Positions 32,966 through 41,270 of a stretch of 64,000 nt of DNA are shown here, piece by piece. Made by a program: the position numbers and the translations under genes. Numbering within the stretch: the stretch's first letter is position 1; each line of letters opens with the position of its first letter. Under the pieces are notes generated by a model. It worked only from the letters and a program-made list of their open reading frames with translations, had not been told where the DNA came from and searched no databases. Origin of the DNA: Patescibacterium sp964487795 (GTDB lineage: Bacteria; Patescibacteriota; Patescibacteriia; Patescibacteriales; Patescibacteriaceae); the NCBI GenBank assembly GCA_964487795.1, contig CAZASI010000001.1, positions 124,001 through 188,000 on the forward strand. The letters are read 5' to 3'.

Positions 32966-34495
32966 TTATTCTGAAATCAAATAATCAACACTGGTCTTAA
33001 ATTCGTTCACCAATGTGGCAAAATCTTTTTCAAGTTCTTCAGTCAAATCTCCTTTGCTCGTTACTGTGTCAAAAATCTTTGCGCCGTTGGCTTTAGCAAA
33101 GGAACGAAGACCTGCTTCAAATTCTTGAATCTTATCAACCGGAACATTATCAAGATGTCCGTTAAGCAAGGCCCAAAATACCAAAACCTGTTCAGGAACA
33201 GTAAGCGGACCGTATTGTCCTTGTTTAAAGACTTCATATAAACGCTTACCTCGTTCAAGTTTATTTTTAGTATCATCATCAAGATCAGAACCGAACTGAG
33301 CAAAAGCTGCCAATTCGCGATATTGCGCGGCTTCCAAACGAATTTTACCGGCAACTTTTTTCATGGCCTTGATTTGCGCAGCGGATCCTACACGAGAAAC
33401 TGACAAACCGGCGTTAATAGCCGGACGATTTCCTTGATAAAACAAATCAGGTTCAAGATAAATTTGTCCGTCAGTAATAGAAATAACGTTGGTTGGAATA
33501 TATGCGGATACGTCACCGGCTTGAGTTTCAATAATCGGCAAAGCAGTAATTGAACCGCCGCCAAAATCTTCGTTCAACTTACAAGCGCGTTCCAATAAAC
33601 GGGAGTGCAAATAGAAAACGTCTCCCGGATACGCTTCTCGTCCCGGCGGACGACGCAGTAACAACGCAATTTCACGATATGCTACAGCGTGTTTTGATAA
33701 ATCATCATAGACAATCAATACATCTTTACCTTGATCCAAAAAATATTCTGCCATAGCGCAACCGGCGTACGGAGCAAAATATAATTGTGGTGCAGGAGCT
33801 GAAGCTCCGGCCAAAACAATTGTCGTGTATTCCATAGCTCCGGCTTCTTCCAACTTAGCAAGAATTCCCGCAACTTTTGATTCTTTCTGACCGATGGCAA
33901 CATAAATACACAACACGCCTGTTCCCTTTTGATTGATAATCGCGTCAATCGCTATTGCAGTTTTTCCTAATTGGCGGTCGCCAATAATCAATTCTCTCTG
34001 ACCGCGACCAATCGGAATCATCGCGTCAATCGCTTTAATACCGGTTTGTAATGGAGTATTAACTGATTGACGAGTAATAACGCCTGGAGCAATCTTTTCA
34101 ATCGGATAATGAGCGGCAGCGTTAATTGCTCCTTTACCGTCCAAAGCTTCACCCAAAGGATTAACAACTCTGCCGGTTAGCTCCGGTCCGACCGGAACAT
34201 CAAGAATACGTCCGGTCGCTCTGACTTCCGCGCCTTCAACAACAGCCTGATAATCGGAAAGCAAAACGGTACCGACAACATCTTCTTCCAAGTTCAACGC
34301 TACGCCGGCGACCGGTCCTTGATCAGTTTTAAACTCAAGCATTTCGGACATTCGGACATTATTCAATCCCGAAACAACCGCAATACCGTCACCGACTTTC
34401 AAGACATGCCCGATTGTCGTTTCACGCGCCGAAGCAGTAAAATCGCCGATGCGCTCTTTAATCTGTTCAACAATAAAATCTTTAGTTTTTGTCAT
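32966..34495 (-). CDS. atpA: ATP synthase alpha subunit
   Basis: 509 aa, the non-catalytic nucleotide-binding F1 subunit. The P-loop reads GDRQLGKT, with Leu where most bacteria have Thr. The AYREIALLLRRPPGREAYPGD block and the SVSRVGSAAQIKAMK block are intact, including the arginine finger region. It follows atpH by 3 bp. Confidence 0.98.
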   Translation of the reverse strand: MTKTKDFIVEQIKERIGDFTASARETTIGHVLKVGDGIAVVSGLNNVRMSEMLEFKTDQGPVAGVALNLEEDVVGTVLLSDYQAVVEGAEVRATGRILDVPVGPELTGRVVNPLGEALDGKGAINAAAHYPIEKIAPGVITRQSVNTPLQTGIKAIDAMIPIGRGQRELIIGDRQLGKTAIAIDAIINQKGTGVLCIYVAIGQKESKVAGILAKLEEAGAMEYTTIVLAGASAPAPQLYFAPYAGCAMAEYFLDQGKDVLIVYDDLSKHAVAYREIALLLRRPPGREAYPGDVFYLHSRLLERACKLNEDFGGGSITALPIIETQAGDVSAYIPTNVISITDGQIYLEPDLFYQGNRPAINAGLSVSRVGSAAQIKAMKKVAGKIRLEAAQYRELAAFAQFGSDLDDDTKNKLERGKRLYEVFKQGQYGPLTVPEQVLVFWALLNGHLDNVPVDKIQEFEAGLRSFAKANGAKIFDTVTSKGDLTEELEKDFATLVNEFKTSVDYLISE

Positions 34496-34498
34496 ATA

Positions 34499-34900
34499 TT
34501 ATTTTTTTATTTGAGCAGACAAGTCGCTCACGCGATTAGCTAAACTCATATCAATAATAAGATCGCCGCACTGAATTTTTATTCCTCCGAGAATCTCGGG
34601 GTTGATAATCTCTGTCCATACAACGCTTTCGCCTTTGACTCGTTTTAAAAGTAAGGCGCTCGCATCATCCAATGCTGGTTTTGAAACTTTGTGAACGCTC
34701 ATAATTGTCGCTCTGACAATTCCTGCGGCCTTATCACTCAAATGTTCGTATTCGCTCAGTATCGTTTCAATTTTTGAAAGCATCTGCTGATCTTTTAAGT
34801 CTTGCAAAAAACGACCAACAACTTCTTTGACCTGCGCCTTTGGCAAATCTTCAGTTAGTTCAAATAATGCTTTGGCGTATGAGCGAGCAGAAGCTTTCAT
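34499..34900 (-). CDS. atpH: ATP synthase delta subunit, short form
   Basis: 133 aa compared with about 175-180 in most bacteria. The N-terminal SYAKALFEL helix and the C-terminal EIINPEILGGIKIQCGDLIIDMSLANRVSDL block are present, so the shortening is in the middle helical domain. It links F1 to the b-subunit peripheral stalk. It lies between atpF and atpA with 1-3 bp spacings. Confidence 0.9.
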   Translation of the reverse strand: MKASARSYAKALFELTEDLPKAQVKEVVGRFLQDLKDQQMLSKIETILSEYEHLSDKAAGIVRATIMSVHKVSKPALDDASALLLKRVKGESVVWTEIINPEILGGIKIQCGDLIIDMSLANRVSDLSAQIKK

Positions 34901-34901
34901 A

Positions 34902-35399
34902 TTATTTACTGTCTTTAATACTCTTGATGATTATTTTTTCATCAAGTGTCTTATTCATCTTTTCTCCCAATATCTTCTGCCAACTGGCTTCAATCAAGCC
35001 GGCGACTTCTTCTCTGATCTCTTTGAGAGTAATTGATTTTTCTGTTTGCATTCGGGCTTTTTCGCGATTAATCAAAGCACCGATTTCTTCTTTAGCTTTT
35101 TCTACCATCTCGCTCTTGCGCGCTTCAGCTTTTTTATTGGCTTCTTCGATAATTTTCACGGCCTCTTGTTTGGTCGCTTTAATCATCTCTTTTTGTTCAT
35201 CTTTAGTTTTAGCCAAACGTTCTTCAATTTCGCGCGCCTCTTTCAAACTTTTTTCAATGACCGCGCTGCGATCACCGGTAGTTTTAAATAAAGGCTTGAA
35301 AATCAAAAAATAGAGCACCAAGAAAACAACAGCGAAGTTAACAAGCTGCGCGATGAGCAGTTTGATATCTATATGAAAGGTTGATATTAATGATTCCAT
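34902..35399 (-). CDS. atpF: ATP synthase b subunit
   Basis: 165 aa from the ATG at 35399; a TTG at 35447 would add 16 unlikely residues. One N-terminal membrane helix (LLIAQLVNFAVVFLVLYFLIFKPL) and a long charged coiled coil form the peripheral stalk. It is separated from atpE by about 50 bp that hold a hairpin. Confidence 0.95.
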   Translation of the reverse strand: MESLISTFHIDIKLLIAQLVNFAVVFLVLYFLIFKPLFKTTGDRSAVIEKSLKEAREIEERLAKTKDEQKEMIKATKQEAVKIIEEANKKAEARKSEMVEKAKEEIGALINREKARMQTEKSITLKEIREEVAGLIEASWQKILGEKMNKTLDEKIIIKSIKDSK

Positions 35400-35414
35400 A
35401 AATAATAATCTAAT

Positions 35415-35438
35415 GTCTGTCCCGAAAAAATCGGAACA
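35415..35438 (-). other. Hairpin between atpE and atpF
   Basis: On the minus strand CTGTTCCG pairs with CGGGACAG around an A-T7-type loop. It may protect the 3' side of atpE or weaken read-through; the c subunit is needed in excess. Confidence 0.5.
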
Positions 35439-35450
35439 GGTAATCAAATA

Positions 35451-35663
35451 TTATTTGATGCTGAAAGCGATAACCAATGCGTAAATAGCGACGGCTTCCG
35501 CGAAGGCGCAAGCTAAAAGCATCGGAACCAAGATCTTTCCGGAAGCTTCCGGATTGCGACCAATGGATTCCATAGCTTTGGCGCCGATAAAACCAATACC
35601 AAGAGCCGGACCGATTGATCCGAGACCGATAGCGATGGCTTTGGCGAGCATGACATTTTCCAT
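35451..35663 (-). CDS. atpE: ATP synthase c subunit
   Basis: 70 aa, two transmembrane helices. The polar loop RNPEA (36-40) and the ion-binding E56 in AFAEAVAIY are present. The residues around E56 look proton-type: no Ser or Thr follows the Glu. The c ring turns as ions pass through the a subunit. An in-frame ATG four codons later is also possible as start. Confidence 0.96.
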   Translation of the reverse strand: MENVMLAKAIAIGLGSIGPALGIGFIGAKAMESIGRNPEASGKILVPMLLACAFAEAVAIYALVIAFSIK

Positions 35664-35702
35664 AACGTTTTTAATTAATTAACAAATTATTTGACTTCGA
35701 CA

Positions 35703-36572
35703 TTAATGCTCTTCAGCCGCAGTGCTGATGGACACATAAATCAAAACCAATATAGCAAAAATAAGCGCTTGAATCAATCCGACAATAACTTCAAGGAACA
35801 AGAATGGAATCGGTACGGCAAAGGCCATAATCGCTGACATTGAAGCAAGCAAAACTTCTCCGGCGAAAATGTTACCGAATAAACGAAATGACAAACTCGC
35901 AACTTTCGCGACTTCACCGATTATTTCAACAATACCGACAAAAGCTTTAATCGGATTAACGAGTAGGACCGACGGATCTTTCATAACTTTTTTCGGAATC
36001 TCAAGGAACGCTTTGATATTGATGAACTTATTTAAATAGGTCCATGCGCCAACTGCTACTACTCCAAAAATGTGCGAGGCTACAACTGCCAAAGATGCCA
36101 ACGCCAAAGTCGTATTCAGGTCGGCGGTGCCGCCGCGCAAAAATGGAACAAAAACCTTATGTCCGTCTTCAATCATATACGCTCCGATCGAACCAACGCC
36201 CGGAATAATTCCCAGCCAGTTGTTTATCAGAATCAAAAAGAAAAAAGCTAAGACAAAAGGTGCGAATTTTTTTGAACGCTCGCGAGAACCAGTTACCGCA
36301 TCGAAAATTCCCAAAAAATATTCAATTGCCATTTCAAAAATATTTTGCAACTTTCCGGGAACCTGCTTTAAAGATAATCGGAAAGCTAAAGCAACAATGA
36401 CAATAATCACTAAGGCAAGTCCTGAAGTCAGTAAAGAATTGGTTACAGGGAAGTTGCCAATGTGAAAAATCGGTTCGGCATACAGAGTGTGCTCATGACT
36501 AGCTTCAGCCTGTGTTTCAGCCTGAGGTTCAGCATGTGCTTCAATTGGTGTTTCCGAACTAATTTGGGTCAT
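35703..36572 (-). CDS. atpB: ATP synthase a subunit
   Basis: 289 aa, about six membrane helices. The essential Arg is in SFRLFGNIFAGE and NPIKAFVGIVEIIGEVAK is conserved. A hydrophilic N-terminal extension of about 28 residues rich in Glu and His (repeated AEPQAETQAE) is unusual. It provides the ion half-channels. It follows the atpZ-like gene by 2 bp. Confidence 0.96.
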   Translation of the reverse strand: MTQISSETPIEAHAEPQAETQAEASHEHTLYAEPIFHIGNFPVTNSLLTSGLALVIIVIVALAFRLSLKQVPGKLQNIFEMAIEYFLGIFDAVTGSRERSKKFAPFVLAFFFLILINNWLGIIPGVGSIGAYMIEDGHKVFVPFLRGGTADLNTTLALASLAVVASHIFGVVAVGAWTYLNKFINIKAFLEIPKKVMKDPSVLLVNPIKAFVGIVEIIGEVAKVASLSFRLFGNIFAGEVLLASMSAIMAFAVPIPFLFLEVIVGLIQALIFAILVLIYVSISTAAEEH

Positions 36573-36574
36573 AA

Positions 36575-36799
36575 CTATTTAGAGAACTTTTTCATTTCCT
36601 TTTTGGCTTGAATGACAAGACCGATCATGGAGAGTATAAAGGCAACGCCTATAACTATAAAAAACCACTTTGGATCGCTGTCAAACTTTCTATCAAGCCA
36701 GCGTCCGAGCAAGGTGCCGAGAACCAAAGGCAATAATACCCAACCGGATAATCGGCTGAAAACTGAAAGTGATTCTTGCCACCAAGGATTCTTTGTCAT
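36575..36799 (-). CDS. atpZ: AtpZ/AtpI-like ATP synthase assembly protein
   Basis: 74 aa from the ATG at 36799; the frame extends upstream but through the leader. Two membrane helices with GWVLLPLVLGTLLGRWLDRKFDSDPKWFFI between and across them match the AtpZ/I family, which is thought to help c-ring assembly or Mg2+/Ca2+ supply. It is the first gene of the atp operon. Confidence 0.85.
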   Translation of the reverse strand: MTKNPWWQESLSVFSRLSGWVLLPLVLGTLLGRWLDRKFDSDPKWFFIVIGVAFILSMIGLVIQAKKEMKKFSK

Positions 36800-36872
36800 A
36801 TTCAAGGAAAAATAAAAACAAGGCCGGATTGTCCTTGGTTTTCCACAGAAGTCCAATGGGCTCCCATAACGG

Positions 36873-36901
36873 ATTGTATAGCAAAATTAGGCTATAGTCA
36901 A
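36873..36901 (-). promoter_or_regulatory. Promoter of the ATP synthase operon
   Basis: Minus strand TTGACT (36896-36901), 17 bp, TACAAT (36873-36878). Leader of about 70 nt to atpZ. Confidence 0.75.
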
Positions 36902-36914
36902 GGGAGAAAAGTCC

Positions 36915-37757
36915 TTAAATCTTAAAGAATCGCTTGGCGTTGCTTGTTGTCTGTTCGGCAATCTCTTCAACACTCACTCCCCTAATTTCAGCCATACGTT
37001 CAGCAACATGCCGTACTAACAACGGTTCATTTCTTTTACCACGATGCGGTTCCGGCGTCATAAACGGCGCATCGGTTTCAATCATTAATTTATCCAAAGG
37101 AACCTTACGTATTAAATCATCCCAACGCTGACTAAAAGTAATCAAACCGGTAAAAGAAATAATCAGTCCTAAATTAAAATATTGCCAAGCCAAATTTTCA
37201 TCACCCGAAAAACAATGCAGCACTCCCCATGGTCTATCCTTTGGCATCAAATCCTTAAACTCTTTTCGAAAACGAGTGAGTAACGGCAACATATCATCGT
37301 GCGCTTGGCGGCAATGAATAATCGCGGGACGATCAACGCGACGCGACAACTCAAGTTGTTTCCAAAATACTTCTTTTTGCAGATTTTTACGCGCTTCAAT
37401 ATCAGTATCAAGATCACGCCAAGCATAATCCAAGCCAATTTCTCCAATCGCTACTGTTTTAGGAAATTTTGTCAGCATCTCGTACATATCGTATGAAAAA
37501 ACTTCCGCCGGCATTTGTTTAACAACTCCGTTTTCTTCTTCACTGCGTTCAAACAATTCTTCAGGATGAAGTCCGACGGCAGCATACACACCACGTTGGT
37601 ATTTATTAGCCAAATCAATCGCGCGCTTTGAAGATTTATAATCAGTGCCCGGGATGACAATTGATGTATCTTCGTTTAAGGCACGTTTAATTACCGCATC
37701 AGCATCAACAGCAAAGGCGGCCATATTTACATGGCTATGTGTATCAAATAAGGCCAT
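36915..37757 (-). CDS. tatD: TatD-family metal-dependent deoxyribonuclease
   Basis: 280 aa TIM-barrel hydrolase. Metal ligands are visible: DTHSHVN at the N terminus, GEIGLDY with the conserved Glu, IHCRQAHDD, LHCFSG, and IETDAPFMTP with the final Asp. TatD proteins are 3'-5' DNases or RNases. It follows cvpA by 1 bp and ends the infB operon just before the atp promoter. Confidence 0.95.
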   Translation of the reverse strand: MALFDTHSHVNMAAFAVDADAVIKRALNEDTSIVIPGTDYKSSKRAIDLANKYQRGVYAAVGLHPEELFERSEEENGVVKQMPAEVFSYDMYEMLTKFPKTVAIGEIGLDYAWRDLDTDIEARKNLQKEVFWKQLELSRRVDRPAIIHCRQAHDDMLPLLTRFRKEFKDLMPKDRPWGVLHCFSGDENLAWQYFNLGLIISFTGLITFSQRWDDLIRKVPLDKLMIETDAPFMTPEPHRGKRNEPLLVRHVAERMAEIRGVSVEEIAEQTTSNAKRFFKI

Positions 37758-37758
37758 A

Positions 37759-38274
37759 TTAAACGAGATTCTGTATTCTATTAAAAACTTCCGGTAAGAA
37801 TGGAGCTAAGAGTTTTGAAACTTTAATCAGCCAAGGCGCCAGCATTGAATCTTCAAGCCAACGAGCTAATGGCAAAGCAGCCGGCAAATGTCTTGTCAAA
37901 ATATAAGCGGCAACGCCCAGGGCAAAAATACCTTCCAACAAACCAAAGGCGAGACCAAGTAAACGATTGGCGCTTTTTAAAAATGGAACAATTGATATTA
38001 AATCAAAGCCGCGTTCAATCAAACTGATAATCCAACTCACCAAACGACTGACAACAGTAAAACATAAAATAAAAACAACAATTTTCCCAATGCCAACATT
38101 GCCCGGAATTATTTTATCAAGATACGCGTACACATCTAAATAATAGTGTGCAGCGATATAGGCGCCCACAATCAAGCCGATAAGGTTGCCAACCGCACGT
38201 ATTAATCCGTAAAAAAATCCGTACCAGGCAAAACCGGCTAGTATTATGATGATAACAATATCAAACCAAACCAT
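37759..38274 (-). CDS. CvpA-family membrane protein
   Basis: 171 aa from the ATG at 38274 (an upstream ATG adds 7 residues). Four hydrophobic helices; FDIVIIIILAGFAWYGFFYGLIRAVGNLIGLIVG is the CvpA-type first half with its Gly-rich repeats. CvpA was named for colicin V production; its activity is unknown. It lies between the 547-aa membrane protein and tatD. Confidence 0.85.
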   Translation of the reverse strand: MVWFDIVIIIILAGFAWYGFFYGLIRAVGNLIGLIVGAYIAAHYYLDVYAYLDKIIPGNVGIGKIVVFILCFTVVSRLVSWIISLIERGFDLISIVPFLKSANRLLGLAFGLLEGIFALGVAAYILTRHLPAALPLARWLEDSMLAPWLIKVSKLLAPFLPEVFNRIQNLV

Positions 38275-38306
38275 ATAATAAATTTTAAATTTCAAATTTC
38301 AAATTT

Positions 38307-39950
38307 TTAAAGTTGATCCTTTCTTTCTCTAACATATTTAGTCCATTCTTCAGCAATATCAACAAAGATTTTGAACGGCGCTTCAATAATAAAATCAAGA
38401 ACAAAAACAAACACATTAATTCGAGAAAACTTTCCGGTCAACCATTTTCCTGTCGCAACAACAGGTGTAGAAAAGAAATCAAGAACAAATCGTGAAAAGC
38501 TATCGCGCGTTTCAACAACAATCCATTCCTTCGCATTGCGACGAATACGAATAATAAAGAAACTGACAAAGGCTAAGAAGAATAAGAATATAACCGTGCT
38601 CACCCAACTAAAGTTAATAATTTCCAAAAGCCAGACAACTGCACCAAAAGAGATAAAGAAAGTAACGGTATATACCAAACCAAAAATTACATTCATGATC
38701 GGATGGCGCCCGATTGGCTTGCGGATCTGAATTGGATCATCTCTTCGTTTTTCATTGAAGACAATCTCTTCCAATCCGGCAATAATACGCTTGGTATTTT
38801 CGTCATTAGGAAGACGCGATATCGCCACGGCCATAAATAACAGCAAAGCCGGGAAAGAAATATTGATAGCCAAAGCTATCGGACTCACTACTGAGCCAAA
38901 CAATCGAGCTGCAGGAATTTCCAACAAAGCTGCAAAAACTGACTTGGTTAACAATATATAGATGATACTGCGCCAAGCAGAGCGCCATAGTTTTGTACGC
39001 GCAACGCCATAGCGCTTAATACAAGCCTTTTTAATACGGCTTCTAAAAGCTTTTGGATCTTCAAAAAATTCATCATAAACCAGCTCCGGATCTTCACTAA
39101 TAACATCTTTTAAAATAGTGAAAAAAACTGTATAGGAAGAAACGACTCGATCAAGGCGACCGGCAATCGGATGATGTAATTGTGCTTCAATCAAACGACG
39201 CAGGGATGAAGCATTCTTTGCAATACGTTGAACAGTTTCTTTGTTAGCTGTTTCCCAATCACCGTTAAAATAACGAAGTAAAATCAACGAAAGCATGTCC
39301 TCATCAAATTTTAAAAACGAACGGTGAATTGATAAATACAACTGAATCGGCAAATCTTGTTCATAGGGCAAGGAGACCGGCAACTCGAAACGTTTTTCAA
39401 GCAGACTATACATGACCGACATAATAGTTTTCGAAACAGTGTCGGGACCGATCAATTCTTCTATTTCTGATGCAGCCAAACCAATAACAAACTTAAGATT
39501 ACCCGCATCCGCACTAGGCAAGAATCTGCGTAACTCAAGATACTTAGCAATAATTGCGGATACTTCATCAACCACGGTTTCCGGCAAACTGTTGTTAGGC
39601 AAATAACCCGCGCGAATCAATTCAATAAGCAAATGTCGAGCCGAGGCGCTAACATCAATGCGACTGAACTTTATTGGATTTTCAATAATGATCTGGCGTT
39701 TTAAAATTCTTTCAATCGCATCCTTACGCAACAAATGTTCTTCGCGATAATGAACTGCGTTACGAATCTTTTCATAATAAAAAGCCATCTTTGAAATGAC
39801 ATCACTAACCTGCAGGCGAGCAGTCGTATCATCAGCCAAAGCAGACGCGCCGTTTTGAGCGCGATAAATTGCTTGAAAAATCTTTTTTGCTCCGGGCGAA
39901 ACCGTTAAGACGGACGGTTCGGAACTACGATGTATTGTTTCTGATGACAT
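38307..39950 (-). CDS. Large membrane protein of unknown function
   Basis: 547 aa. The N-terminal ~310 residues look soluble and helical, with no known motif. At least four hydrophobic helices follow at about 330-350, 360-385, 425-450 and 455-475. A basic C-terminal tail ends in YVRERKDQL. Its place in the infB-rbfA-nrnA operon (7 bp after nrnA) suggests a core, conserved role, but nothing can be assigned. Confidence 0.7.
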   Translation of the reverse strand: MSSETIHRSSEPSVLTVSPGAKKIFQAIYRAQNGASALADDTTARLQVSDVISKMAFYYEKIRNAVHYREEHLLRKDAIERILKRQIIIENPIKFSRIDVSASARHLLIELIRAGYLPNNSLPETVVDEVSAIIAKYLELRRFLPSADAGNLKFVIGLAASEIEELIGPDTVSKTIMSVMYSLLEKRFELPVSLPYEQDLPIQLYLSIHRSFLKFDEDMLSLILLRYFNGDWETANKETVQRIAKNASSLRRLIEAQLHHPIAGRLDRVVSSYTVFFTILKDVISEDPELVYDEFFEDPKAFRSRIKKACIKRYGVARTKLWRSAWRSIIYILLTKSVFAALLEIPAARLFGSVVSPIALAINISFPALLLFMAVAISRLPNDENTKRIIAGLEEIVFNEKRRDDPIQIRKPIGRHPIMNVIFGLVYTVTFFISFGAVVWLLEIINFSWVSTVIFLFFLAFVSFFIIRIRRNAKEWIVVETRDSFSRFVLDFFSTPVVATGKWLTGKFSRINVFVFVLDFIIEAPFKIFVDIAEEWTKYVRERKDQL

Positions 39951-39957
39951 ATCTGTA

Positions 39958-40944
39958 TTATATCACAACCGTCCACTCTCCGTTTTTTGATACTAAACGG
40001 CCCGGCAGACTAAAACCTGAGGCCTGGCGATGGCCGCCACCGCCTAAATATTGCGCCAAACGAGCTACGTTTATATCAGGATGAGTTGTTCTAAAACTTC
40101 CGCGAATCATCCCGTCTCCCATGTCATATATAACCAAGATCGCCTTAGCATCTATTCCTCCCAAAAAACCCGCAATACCTTCAAGGCTCTCAACACCCGC
40201 TTTACTCAATTTCAAATCTTCCGCGCTCAATATTGTCCACACTAAATCATACTTAGCATTTCTTGTTAAACGAGATAAGGCAATCCCCCATAACTTTAAA
40301 TCCGGCAATGTTTTAGTTCGAGTAGTTAAGTCATTAATACGGGATAAATTTGCTCCTTGCTCAACAAGTTTTGCGGCTGACTCCATTGTATCCGAACTTG
40401 AACTGGCATGAATAAAATTCGCAGTATCCGTTACAATTCCGGTTAATAACGCTTGAGCCATTTCTTTGTCTACACTAATATTCATTTCATTCGCCAGCTC
40501 AGCCAAAATTTCAGTTGTTGAAGCGGCTTCGGGAATACGTAAAATGATATCAGCTGGGCTTGGAACAATTTGATGATGATCGATTTCAATAAATATTTGA
40601 TTTGAATTTCGTGCTTGAATATTTTTTTCTATGGCAGTTCGCTTTGGCGTCGCGCAATCAAGACTAACGAGACAATCAAAAGAAGATAAATCCACCTTAC
40701 GTATGTCAGTAATAATATCTTTAAAGCCGGATAAAAATTCTAGACTTACCGGCATTGGTCCGGCACAATACACAACGCAGGATTTATGTAATTTCAAAAG
40801 CAAGAGACGGAAAAAACAAAGAGACCCGAGGGCGTCGCCGTCGGGATTGATATGGGTTACTGCAAAAACGCGTTCGCTGTTTTTCAAAGTTTCCGCTACG
40901 CGTCCGTAGTCTGATAAATTATTATTCTTCTTTGGCAAGTTCAT
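39958..40944 (-). CDS. nrnA: DHH-family oligoribonuclease/pAp phosphatase (NrnA-like)
   Basis: 328 aa from the ATG at 40944; another ATG 9 bp upstream is possible. Motifs are complete: H31-I-N-P-D35-G-D37, SLDCATP, EIDHH, TDTANF and the DHHA1 GGGGH. NrnA degrades short RNAs and dephosphorylates pAp. The start overlaps the rbfA end by about 22 bp. The rbfA-nrnA order is common in bacteria. It contrasts with the degenerate paralogue at 3522. Confidence 0.93.
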   Translation of the reverse strand: MNLPKKNNNLSDYGRVAETLKNSERVFAVTHINPDGDALGSLCFFRLLLLKLHKSCVVYCAGPMPVSLEFLSGFKDIITDIRKVDLSSFDCLVSLDCATPKRTAIEKNIQARNSNQIFIEIDHHQIVPSPADIILRIPEAASTTEILAELANEMNISVDKEMAQALLTGIVTDTANFIHASSSSDTMESAAKLVEQGANLSRINDLTTRTKTLPDLKLWGIALSRLTRNAKYDLVWTILSAEDLKLSKAGVESLEGIAGFLGGIDAKAILVIYDMGDGMIRGSFRTTHPDINVARLAQYLGGGGHRQASGFSLPGRLVSKNGEWTVVI

Positions 40945-41263
40945 GAAAAACATCTTCTAACTCAGCCGCGCGTACTTCGCGACTGTCAAATTCCCAATGG
41001 AAAGTCGGCATCTGTCTGAATTTCAAACGTTTGCGCAATTCGTGCGCTACAGGACCGGAGATATGACGCAATTTTTTTAACACTGTTCCCAAAAATTTAT
41101 CAGGCAAGACTGAAAACCAAATTTTTGCTTCGCGTAAATCAGGCGAGCAATCAACTTCAGTGACAGTTACCAAAACGCCATCCATTTCCAGATGACGATT
41201 TACTGCCTGAGCTAATTCGTGATGCAATACACTATTTACTTTATCAAGTCGTGCGCTAGGCAT
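40922..41263 (-). CDS. rbfA: Ribosome-binding factor A
   Basis: 113 aa, KH-like fold. VTVTEVDCSPDLREAKIWFSVL and the C-terminal KFRQMPTFHWEFDSRE blocks identify RbfA, which helps mature the 30S subunit. It lies 7 bp after infB and overlaps nrnA. Confidence 0.93.
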   Translation of the reverse strand: MPSARLDKVNSVLHHELAQAVNRHLEMDGVLVTVTEVDCSPDLREAKIWFSVLPDKFLGTVLKKLRHISGPVAHELRKRLKFRQMPTFHWEFDSREVRAAELEDVFHELAKEE

Positions 41264-41270
41264 ATAATAA

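Noticed and set aside
35400..35447. TTG start for atpF
   Set aside because: It reads through the atpE-atpF hairpin and adds residues not typical of subunit b.
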